Assembly: GCA_900545455.1 (NCBI GenBank) | Contig: UQZF01000031.1 | Span: 1 to 20,133, forward strand | Direction of reading: 5' to 3' | DNA: 20,133 bases | Source: an uncultured Eubacteriales bacterium | Lineage (GTDB): Bacteria > Bacillota > Clostridia > Lachnospirales > Lachnospiraceae | Shown here: positions 1-7,006 of the stretch, in pieces | How positions within the stretch are numbered: position 1 is the first letter of the stretch | Layout: every line of letters begins with the position of its first letter | The notes under the pieces: model-generated | Told to the model about the DNA's origin: nothing | Seen by the model: only the letters and a program-made list of their open reading frames with translations | The model's database searches: none | Translations under genes and position numbers: made by a program

Positions 1-38
1 AAGCCTTCGTCGGCAGCGTCAGATGTGTAAAGAGACAG
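1..38 (+). other. Residual Illumina Nextera adapter (sequencing artefact)
   Basis: Bases 7-20 read TCGTCGGCAGCGTC, the Nextera read-1 adapter. Bases 21-38 are the Tn5 mosaic end (normally AGATGTGTATAAGAGACAG) with one base missing. Bases 1-6 (AAGCCT) match the end of a standard i5 index (CTAAGCCT, index 508, from memory). The whole stretch is library construct, so genomic sequence starts at about base 39 and the first gene is cut by the library fragment end, not by evolution. Confidence 0.97.
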
Positions 39-1196
39 GTCATGGAGTTTTATCAAATTTACCGAAAAGGATTAATTTCTACAGATGTTTTCGCTTCACT
101 TATATGTGCTATCAATACATATATGATTCGTAGAAGTTTATGTGACATGAACTCACAGAATATTTCTAAACTATTTCCGACTGTATTAAAAAAGGTGTTG
201 GAGAAGTGTAATGGTGATTATACAGACGTATTAAAATATTTGAATCAGGAAATGGTTGGGAATATGGCATCTACAAGTGGCAGTTATATGCCAACAGATA
301 AACAGATGATGGAATTGTTGTTAAATGCAAATGTTTACAAGAGACCGGCACTTAGAATCGTATTGGATAGATTAGAATTGCACAATAATCCTGCACCGGT
401 GGATTTAAGCAATTTGAGCATTGAGCATCTGATGCCACAGACACCTACGGAAGAATGGTTAGAAGAATTGGATACAGATATGGAAACATATTTGGAAAAT
501 CTGCATAGAATAGGTAATCTTACGCTTGCCGCAAAAAAAGATAATAGCAAGATGAGTAATCTTATGTGGGATTACAAGAATGAAGTATTAAAAGAAACTG
601 CTCATTTGAAATTGAATTTAGAACTGATGGAAATTGATAAATGGGATATGGCAAAAATTGATATCAGAACCAAGGAACTGATTGATAAAATATGTGCTAT
701 TTATCCGTATCCGGAGGTTAGTGTGACTCAGAAAATAGATGACAGCGTCGTTGATGAAATGACCGCACTCGATATGTGTGTAGAAATGGCTATTAGTGAG
801 CGACCAATAACCTGCATTAGAAAGAGAAGAACTTTTAAAACAGAAGATAATAAAAAGGGGTATACATTAGTGTCATCCAAAATGTATCCTCAAGGTGATA
901 AGGAAAAATATTGGTTTGGTTATCGTGATAAACGATTTGAGGATATCGAAGATTGTGATGAACAATATATGATTTTGGGGTGTAGAAATAAAACACTTTC
1001 TGTTGTTAGATTTCCAAGAAAATTTATTGAACAGCATCTGGGAATGTTAAACACTTCTGTAGATAGTGAAACAGGTGAAATATCTCATTATCATATTGTC
1101 ATTTTCAAAAATTCGGATGGCAAAATGACAATGCTTCTTTCAAAACCGGTATTACGGGAAATTGATATTTCTGATTATGTGGTTGGGGAGATATAA
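39..1196 (+). CDS. GmrSD-like DUF262/DUF1524 nuclease, C-terminal part (5' end missing)
   Basis: This is the C-terminal part of a modification-dependent restriction protein of the DUF262/DUF1524 (GmrSD, type IV) family. Such proteins use an N-terminal ParB/Srx-like NTPase domain and a C-terminal HNH nuclease to cut modified phage DNA in the cytoplasm. Counting from the ATG at 42, residues ~126-175 carry the DUF1524 HNH signature: IEHLMPQ with His129, then RIGNLTL and a downstream NSKMSN. Residues ~240-384 form a further domain that I cannot name. The open frame runs back to base 39 against adapter sequence, so the ATG at 42 is internal and the DUF262 half is absent from the contig. A 36-bp gap separates it from the RT gene, so the two may be cotranscribed. 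Family call is secure from the HNH motif; activity and substrate are inferred. Confidence 0.85.
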   Translation, partial: VMEFYQIYRKGLISTDVFASLICAINTYMIRRSLCDMNSQNISKLFPTVLKKVLEKCNGDYTDVLKYLNQEMVGNMASTSGSYMPTDKQMMELLLNANVYKRPALRIVLDRLELHNNPAPVDLSNLSIEHLMPQTPTEEWLEELDTDMETYLENLHRIGNLTLAAKKDNSKMSNLMWDYKNEVLKETAHLKLNLELMEIDKWDMAKIDIRTKELIDKICAIYPYPEVSVTQKIDDSVVDEMTALDMCVEMAISERPITCIRKRRTFKTEDNKKGYTLVSSKMYPQGDKEKYWFGYRDKRFEDIEDCDEQYMILGCRNKTLSVVRFPRKFIEQHLGMLNTSVDSETGEISHYHIVIFKNSDGKMTMLLSKPVLREIDISDYVVGEI

Positions 1197-1232
1197 ATAC
1201 ATTTTATTTTTAGCCAAGAAAGTGAGAGAGTT

Positions 1233-4200
1233 GTGTTTACAGATTTAGATAAGAATAAAGAGATGTTACTGGGCTCTTACAAAAAACTTAAGAGTTACTA
1301 CCATTACAATAAAAATTTTGTTTTTATGAAAAAGAAAATCGCAGAACTGGAAGCGGATGAGAAACATATGTTGAAGGTTTTAGAAAATCTGGCACAACTA
1401 TTAGCTAATCCGGATACAGAAGTCAACACCCAGATAATTGACGACTGGTTAGGAAGGATTGATTTTTATGTTATGCCCAAGTCATTTACAAGTAATTCTC
1501 AAAAAAATGAATTGTTTATATCTGCTGAATCCAATGAAGAAAAAGAAGTCAACAAAGTGAATTTCTTTATTGATATGCCAATAGAACTTCATTTATTGGA
1601 AACTTTGTGGACGGTTTTGATAGGTAAACTTGTTTTTGAGAAAGAACTAGTTTCTGCTAGAAGTTACGGAAATGCTATTGATGACTATGTTCTATACAAT
1701 AAACAAGAGAATTTTTTAGACTCAATCAATTTTAGTAAAAATAAGTTGTTTAAAATATATTTTCCGCAGTATTGTAATTGGAAAAATGATGCAATTGAAA
1801 CTGTTGCAACGTTAAATCGTTTTAACAGAAGTCAAATGCTTTTTTCTCTTGATGTAAAGTCATTTTATTATTCTGTAGTTTGGAAATTTGACATATTAGA
1901 TGAAAAGATGGGCGATGATGAAAGATACAAAGCTCTAAAGTTTTTTAATAAAATAATCCAAAGAATATTTGAAAGATATACAGGGATTATTAATGAGTAC
2001 CGCATTTTGAAGCAATGTATTGAAAATGAAGAGTATATTTTGCCAATAGGATTGTTCAGTTCAATGTTAATGGCAAATATCTATATGTATGAATTGGATA
2101 ATGATATAAGTACTAATCCAAATGTATTATATTATGGTCGATATGTTGATGACATTATACTTGTTGTTGACGTTACAGGCGATGAAAAAAGTATATCGGA
2201 AGATAATGCGTTTAATAGATATTTGGTAGAAAAGAATAATATTTTGATTGATGCAGAATCGGGAAAGTATTCAATTAAAAAGTATCCTAACTTATATATT
2301 CAAAAGGAAAAAGTCAAGATTATGTATTTTAATAAAACAGGGTCGAAGACTTTGATAAATCAACTTTTGAAGACTATAACATATCCAAGCCAAATGAATG
2401 TAATACCGGATACAGAATTGAGTTTGATTGATTTTGAAGAAGCTATATATGCAAAAAATGGGATTGGCGTGGAAACAAAAATAAGAGATATTGGACAATT
2501 GGAAATCGACCGTTTTCAATTGGGCTGGCATATGTCTCAAATTGTTATGAATAATAGGGTTAGGAAAAAATATGTAACAAGAGAGGAAAAGGTTCGTAGA
2601 CAAAATGAGAGTGACAGCATATTGCGTTTCTTTCAAGGTGTCAATGCATTAGAATATTCGAGTAATTGGATAAATGCAATGTATTATTTCATGTTGACTT
2701 CGGATACAAATCGGTATGCGTGGAAACAGTTTCAAGAAAACATTATAAATGCAATTAAGCAGCTCAAGGTTAATGATATTGAAGATGTAAAAAGGAATAA
2801 AAAAAGAAGAATCTCATCAAAACTAAAGAAAGATCTTACTTTGCACTTTGATATATGTATTTCAACAGTCTTGGCATTGAACATTCAGTATTGCAGAAAG
2901 GAAAAAAAGACAGTTTTGGCACTTTCAAAAAAGATGCGTAAAGCCAATCTTTTTAACCATTATTTAGTATCATACCCGTTGGTTAATTATTCAGATGATA
3001 TAGATGAAAACTGTGATTTAACTAATATATCACCAGAGCAGATTCATAGTATGAATCTTTTGATACGTGATAGTAAAAAGTCTAAATTATCGCCAAGATT
3101 TATAAATTTGGATGAAATCTATCAATATGTTTTTTTAAGTAAGTTTTGCAATGGTGGTAATTATTATGGAGACGAAGATAATGCAGTCGTAAAGAAGAAA
3201 CTGGAATTTATTGAAAATTTTTTCTATGAAGTAAATCAGATTAATAGAGGTACTGCATCGCATTTAGCGATATCAATAAAAAATGAAATGCATAACCAAT
3301 ATATTTTGCAAAAAATCGAATTGGGAAATAAATGTGCTGTTAAAGAGAGAATTAAGATTGCTATTGCCAATATAAAATTAGATACTAAAAGATGCTGTTT
3401 GGGTCTTGCATGTGGAGACGATGTTGAGATAGACCGATTAAGACTGATTGATTTCATGGACAGGGCATATGCGAATGGAAAAAGTGAGAAAGTAGATTTT
3501 TTAGTATTTCCAGAGTTTTATATGCCACTCCAGTGGATTTCGGATGTTTTGGCTTTTGTAAGAAAAAGTGGTATAACTGTTGTTTCGGGACTGCAATATA
3601 TGACTAGTGGTTATCAAGCTTATAATAATGTTGCAATATTTGCACCAGTGAACACAGGGAGATATACAAGTGCTGTGTTTTTTGCACGTGAAAAAAATGA
3701 TTATGCTCCTATGGAACGTCAAATATTAGCTTTAGAAAAATATATATGTGTAGATCAAGAAAAGCCGGTGTACCAAATAATAAATAATAGAGGGATAGAT
3801 TATGGGCTATTTTTGTGTTATGAATTTACAGATATAAACGCAAGAGCCTTGTATAAAGATAAAGTGGATATCATCTTTGCTCCGGAACATAATAGGGATA
3901 CTTCTTATTTCTCTAATATAATTGAAACTACTGCGAGGGATTTGCATGTATTTATTGTTCAGGCAAATACTTCAATATATGGAGATTCAAGAATAACTGG
4001 TCCGTTTGGCAGGAATGATAGAAATGTATTGCAAATAAAAGGTGGTGACAAGGACGATATAATTATAGGTACTATTGAATTGGGGAAAGTTAAAAAGTAT
4101 CAGAAGGATGAAAAGGTAAAATTTGATAATAAGATTCAAGAGTATCTGAACTATAATAGGAATCAAAAATATGAAGAGGAACAAAAACTCTTTGAAGAGC

Positions 4201-4250
4201 AGAAAGTTAAGATTGCAAAGACATCAGCGAGATTTGGCAGGAATGTATAA
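1233..4250 (+). CDS. Reverse transcriptase-nitrilase fusion, DRT type 1-like antiphage protein
   Basis: A 1005-residue fusion. The N-terminal half is a reverse transcriptase: motif A LDVKSFYYS with Asp207, motif B LPIGLFSS, and motif C YVDD at residues 304-307. After a ~280-residue, probably helical middle comes a carbon-nitrogen hydrolase (nitrilase) domain at ~705-960. Its triad is visible as Glu761 (FPEF), Lys821 (REKNDYAP) and Cys862 (LFLCYEF). RT-nitrilase fusions are known among the UG/Abi reverse transcriptases (UG1 and relatives), and UG1 is defence system DRT type 1. All catalytic residues are present, so the protein looks active. There is no group II intron RNA or maturase domain. 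The start is GTG 1233 behind GAGAGAG; ATG 1263 is an alternative. It sits between a nuclease and a SIR2/Argonaute remnant, which fits a defence role. Its substrate and product are unknown. Confidence 0.9.
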   Translation: MFTDLDKNKEMLLGSYKKLKSYYHYNKNFVFMKKKIAELEADEKHMLKVLENLAQLLANPDTEVNTQIIDDWLGRIDFYVMPKSFTSNSQKNELFISAESNEEKEVNKVNFFIDMPIELHLLETLWTVLIGKLVFEKELVSARSYGNAIDDYVLYNKQENFLDSINFSKNKLFKIYFPQYCNWKNDAIETVATLNRFNRSQMLFSLDVKSFYYSVVWKFDILDEKMGDDERYKALKFFNKIIQRIFERYTGIINEYRILKQCIENEEYILPIGLFSSMLMANIYMYELDNDISTNPNVLYYGRYVDDIILVVDVTGDEKSISEDNAFNRYLVEKNNILIDAESGKYSIKKYPNLYIQKEKVKIMYFNKTGSKTLINQLLKTITYPSQMNVIPDTELSLIDFEEAIYAKNGIGVETKIRDIGQLEIDRFQLGWHMSQIVMNNRVRKKYVTREEKVRRQNESDSILRFFQGVNALEYSSNWINAMYYFMLTSDTNRYAWKQFQENIINAIKQLKVNDIEDVKRNKKRRISSKLKKDLTLHFDICISTVLALNIQYCRKEKKTVLALSKKMRKANLFNHYLVSYPLVNYSDDIDENCDLTNISPEQIHSMNLLIRDSKKSKLSPRFINLDEIYQYVFLSKFCNGGNYYGDEDNAVVKKKLEFIENFFYEVNQINRGTASHLAISIKNEMHNQYILQKIELGNKCAVKERIKIAIANIKLDTKRCCLGLACGDDVEIDRLRLIDFMDRAYANGKSEKVDFLVFPEFYMPLQWISDVLAFVRKSGITVVSGLQYMTSGYQAYNNVAIFAPVNTGRYTSAVFFAREKNDYAPMERQILALEKYICVDQEKPVYQIINNRGIDYGLFLCYEFTDINARALYKDKVDIIFAPEHNRDTSYFSNIIETTARDLHVFIVQANTSIYGDSRITGPFGRNDRNVLQIKGGDKDDIIIGTIELGKVKKYQKDEKVKFDNKIQEYLNYNRNQKYEEEQKLFEEQKVKIAKTSARFGRNV

Positions 4251-4280
4251 TAAAGAGTGATGACGAAGGAGGGTGGTCAT

Positions 4281-4658
4281 ATGATAACAGAAAACATATT
4301 ACAATTTGATGAATTTATACGTTCTGTTGCACAAAACAGTAATACTCGATATTCATTTTTGTTGGGGGCGGGAGCATCTGTAGAATCAGGACTTCCTTCG
4401 GCACAAGAGTGTATTTGGGACTGGAAGTGCAAGATTTTTACATCAAATAATTCTAGTCTGGCTAGAACTTATAGCAATTTTAGGAATGAGAATGTCAGAA
4501 AAAATGTGCAAAATTGGATTGACGCTCAACCTAGATTTCCTGCATTGGATTATGAAGAGAAATATTCTTATTATGCAGAAAAAGCATATCCTATCGAGGC
4601 AGATAGAAGAAAGTATTTTGAAGATTTGGTTATAGGTAAACAACCTAGTATTAACTAA
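4281..4658 (+). pseudogene. SIR2-domain protein, N-terminal fragment (SPARSA-type remnant)
   Basis: The reading starts at ATG 4281, behind an excellent AAGGAGGGTGG ribosome binding site and 30 bp after the RT gene. It encodes about 125 residues. FLLGAGASVESGLPSAQE is the SIR2 NAD-binding GAGxS motif. The following WDWKCKIF and YFEDLVIGKQPS resemble the SIR2 domains of SIR2-APAZ proteins that partner short Argonautes. The frame stops at 4658, right after the GKxPS segment, so most of the SIR2 domain (including the usual TTNFD region) and any APAZ domain are missing. The next bases belong to an Argonaute PIWI end in another frame. This is a deletion scar, not a complete gene. In an intact system the SIR2 subunit would deplete NAD on invader sensing; this fragment should be inactive. 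Confidence 0.8.
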
Positions 4659-5097
4659 ATGTTTAGTGAATGCAGGGATTGCAGAGGTTGATTTGATTGA
4701 AATAGCACATGAGGATAATGTGAAATGTTTTGCTATGAATCGTCAATTTACTCTGGATAGATTTCCAATCAAAAGAGGGACTTGTTTTCCGTATAACGAT
4801 AATTCGGCTTTTTTGTATACGCATGGTGTTGCTACATCGATTAGACATGTACATTATAGTTATGTTCAGGGAGGGAAGAGTATACCAACTCCGCTAAAAA
4901 TAGTTAAACATTATGGCGCAGGTGATATGACACAGATAATATCAGAGATATTAGGATTATCCAAAATGAATTGGAATAGTTTTGGATTATACACTAAAAT
5001 GCCATGTACCATCGACTATTCCAATCAAATAGCACGAATAGGATGGTTGTTGTCTAATTACGAAGGAGCAACTTATGAATTTCGACATTTTATGTAG
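4651..5097 (+). pseudogene. Short prokaryotic Argonaute, C-terminal PIWI fragment
   Basis: The open frame from about 4636 to the stop at 5097 encodes ~150 residues of an Argonaute C-terminus (first possible start GTG 4666). Recognisable parts are AFLYTHG, then SIPTPLKIVKHYG, the very characteristic LSKMNWNSFGLYTKMP, and the terminal YEFRHFM, which matches Argonautes that end in a buried hydrophobic carboxy terminus. The N-terminal two thirds (MID and early PIWI) are missing. An in-frame TAG at 4633 and the adjoining SIR2 frame place the join at roughly 4640-4655. Short Argonautes bind a guide and activate a SIR2-APAZ partner. Here both halves are broken at the same point, so a single deletion of a two-gene SPARSA-like operon, with order SIR2 then Ago, explains it best. 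An assembly collapse is the alternative. Confidence 0.78.
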
Positions 5098-5304
5098 ATT
5101 CCTATAATTACTGGTAGGTATATTTGACTTGCCGGCACATTGGTTGATGAGTCAAATGAACGCTTACTGTGTTGGTGCAAATTATGTTTTTTTGGATGGA
5201 AAACATTACTATACAGTTCATCACGCATAAAAGTAGCTTAAATTGATGATCAAGTTGACAAGTTCATTGAGGCAATTGAGGAAGAATGAAAAGAAGGTGA
5301 ATGC
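5098..5304 (+). pseudogene. Unidentified coding remnants between Argonaute scar and AlbA_2 gene
   Basis: No intact gene is visible. One stop-bounded frame (5108-5230) reads ~40 residues, including the protein-like stretch LPAHWLMSQMNAYCVGANYV, with no start codon near its beginning. A second frame (5242-5289) reads IDDQVDKFIEAIEEE and stops, which looks like the acidic tail of an enzyme. The two are in different frames, so they may be the frameshifted end of one lost gene. I do not recognise the family. The composition is as AT-rich as the rest of the island. Confidence that this was once coding is low to moderate. Confidence 0.35.
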
Positions 5305-6834
5305 ATGACATTGGAAGAAATTATTTCTAAAGAAGAAAAACAAGTATTTGACAGAAAGTCTGCTGATATTGATGCAAAGGCATTGGCAATAACAATTGTA
5401 GCTTTCGCAAATGCCGACGGCGGAGATATTGCCATTGGAATATCTGATAAAACAAGAAGAATTGATGGAACAGATTATAATGAAAAAAATGTCAATGAAC
5501 TATTGCGGGCACCATATGATTTTTGCGAGCCGTCTGTTCCGGTGGAAATTCAGAAAATTTCTTGTATAGATGATAAAGGTAGAGATAATCATATTATTGT
5601 GATGCATATAGAACCAAGTGTGGCTGTGCATGCCAATCAAGCAGATGAAGCCTATATTCGTGTCGGGGATAAATCAAAAAAACTTACATTTGAGGAACGT
5701 ACACAGTTAATGTATGATAAGGGTGAAAGGTATTTTGAGGATAAGAGCGTACCAGATGCATCTACTGATGACATAGATATGGAAATGGTGCAATCATATA
5801 TTGAAAAAATAGGCTATAGTAAAATGCCGTTAGAATATTTAAAAGAGAATAAGGGTTTTGTTAAAATAAAGAATGGAAAAGAAATGATAAGTGGTGCAGC
5901 GATTCTTTTGTTTGGTAAGAATCCACAGCTTTATTTTCCACGTGCAAGAATACGCTTTATTCGTTTTGAGGGTACAGAAGAAAAAGTCGGTACAGAAATG
6001 AATGTTATCAAGGATGTTATGTTTGAAGGAACAATACTCAAAATGATTCAGGATTGTATTGCATACTTAGATACACAGATAAAAGAGAAAACGTACTTGG
6101 GAAGTGATGGGTTATTTGTAACGGAAGAAGAATATCCTAAATTTGTACGGCAGGAAATTATTGTAAATGCCGTTACACATAGGTCTTACAGTATAACCGG
6201 GACAGAAATTCAGGTAAAAATGTTTGATGATCGTATTGTAGTAGAAAGTCCGGGAAAGCTTCCGGGACTTGTTAAGGTTAGCAATATTCGCCATACACAT
6301 TTTTCGAGAAATCCAAGAATTGCTGAATATTTAAAAGCATACAAATATGTTAAGGAATATGGCGAGGGTGTTGATCGTATGTGTACTGAATTGGAGAGTG
6401 CCGGATTACAGAGTCCGGTTTATTATGTTGATGCATTTATTCTAAAAACGATTATTTATAATGCAAGTGCTAAAAAATCGGCTTTTGAATCTAAAAACCC
6501 GATTATTGAAGAGGAAAATCCGATTATTCAGACAGAAAATCCGATTATTGAAAAGGAAAACCCGATTATTCAAAATGGAAAGCTGACTATTGAGGAGATA
6601 AGATGTGCACTTGCGAAGAAATCTTATAAATTGCCGACACAGGAAAATTTATTAAAAGTGTATGATGAAATTGATGCGAAACAAGTATTTGGTGCTTTGG
6701 AGATACAGCGGATACTTAATTGCTCCCCTACTACTTCACGTGCAATTATGTTAAAATTGAGAGAGATTGAGGTCGTTGAGGCGGTAAAGGGGAATGGCAA
6801 GGGACGATATGTGTTTAAAGGGGAACTTGAGTAA
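5305..6834 (+). CDS. AlbA_2 (Schlafen-like) and GHKL-type ATP-binding protein
   Basis: A 509-residue protein of the COG2865 type, often labelled RecG-like or putative DNA-binding/transcriptional regulator. Residues ~1-130 are an AlbA_2 (Schlafen AlbA-like) domain: KSADIDAKALAITIVAFANADGGDIAIGI-type core, then AYIRVGDKSKKLT. Residues ~275-385 form a GHKL-type ATPase fold with QEIIVNAVTHRSY (Mg-binding Asn) and ESPGKLPG. Residues ~398-425 are four 7-residue repeats. Residues ~430-509 look like a winged-helix DNA-binding end. The start has an AAGAAGGTG site upstream and the length is usual for the family. These proteins occur widely in defence islands and mobile regions, and some act as toxins or regulators. 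The precise role is unknown. It is the last gene of the island and ends 60 bp before a bidirectional terminator. Confidence 0.82.
   Translation: MTLEEIISKEEKQVFDRKSADIDAKALAITIVAFANADGGDIAIGISDKTRRIDGTDYNEKNVNELLRAPYDFCEPSVPVEIQKISCIDDKGRDNHIIVMHIEPSVAVHANQADEAYIRVGDKSKKLTFEERTQLMYDKGERYFEDKSVPDASTDDIDMEMVQSYIEKIGYSKMPLEYLKENKGFVKIKNGKEMISGAAILLFGKNPQLYFPRARIRFIRFEGTEEKVGTEMNVIKDVMFEGTILKMIQDCIAYLDTQIKEKTYLGSDGLFVTEEEYPKFVRQEIIVNAVTHRSYSITGTEIQVKMFDDRIVVESPGKLPGLVKVSNIRHTHFSRNPRIAEYLKAYKYVKEYGEGVDRMCTELESAGLQSPVYYVDAFILKTIIYNASAKKSAFESKNPIIEEENPIIQTENPIIEKENPIIQNGKLTIEEIRCALAKKSYKLPTQENLLKVYDEIDAKQVFGALEIQRILNCSPTTSRAIMLKLREIEVVEAVKGNGKGRYVFKGELE
6496..6579 (+). repeat. Four tandem 21-bp units encoding NPIIxxx
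   Basis: Within the AlbA_2 gene, four in-frame 21-bp units (6496-6516, 6517-6537, 6538-6558, 6559-6579) encode NPIIEEE, NPIIQTE, NPIIEKE and NPIIQNG. They lie in the linker between the ATPase-like domain and the C-terminal winged helix. The unit number could change by slippage without breaking the frame. The DNA units are not identical (Asn codons AAC/AAT, variable last three codons). Confidence 0.9.
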
Positions 6835-6894
6835 ATGCTGTACGCCTATCTTGTTACTAATCCATGAAGGGAGAACGCAACGAGAAGCATTAAG

Positions 6895-6948
6895 CTGAAA
6901 TAAAAAATTCCGGAGAGAATTTATTCTCTCCGGGATTTTTTATTTCAG
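6895..6948. terminator. Bidirectional rho-independent terminator (26-bp arms)
   Basis: Bases 6895-6920 and 6923-6948 are inverted copies of each other with a single mismatch and a 2-base centre. The GC-rich core CCGGAGAGAAT is flanked by A-runs on the left and T-runs on the right, so each strand gives a hairpin followed by a U-tract. It sits between the convergent AlbA_2 gene (+) and the PLP-enzyme gene (-) and can stop transcription from both. Confidence 0.92.
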
Positions 6949-6977
6949 CGTAGAAACGGCGACTGTCGCGTAAACGA

Positions 6978-6994
6978 GGAATGCTGCGCATTCC
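6978..6994. repeat. Small hairpin after the PLP-enzyme gene
   Basis: GGAATGC (6978-6984) and GCATTCC (6988-6994) form a perfect 7-bp stem with a 3-base loop just downstream of the - strand stop codon. There is no clean U-tract on the - strand side. It may be a secondary 3' stabilising hairpin or part of a small intergenic repeat. Confidence 0.5.
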
Positions 6995-7006
6995 GAGTGT
7001 GCTTTT

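Noticed and set aside
42..44. ATG 42 as true start of the nuclease gene
   Set aside because: It directly abuts adapter sequence, has no ribosome binding site, and the N-terminal DUF262 domain expected for the family is missing.
1233..4250. Group II intron or retron reverse transcriptase
   Set aside because: No maturase or endonuclease domain, no retron-type VTG pattern seen, and a nitrilase domain is fused instead; no flanking intron or msr/msd structure was found.
5255..5283. TTGACA at 5255-5260 as promoter of the AlbA_2 gene
   Set aside because: No acceptable -10 box at 16-18 bases; the matching bases are part of a coding-like remnant.
6496..6579. Short tandem repeats considered as a CRISPR-like array
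   Set aside because: Units are contiguous, 21 bp, in frame and without spacers; they are coding repeats.
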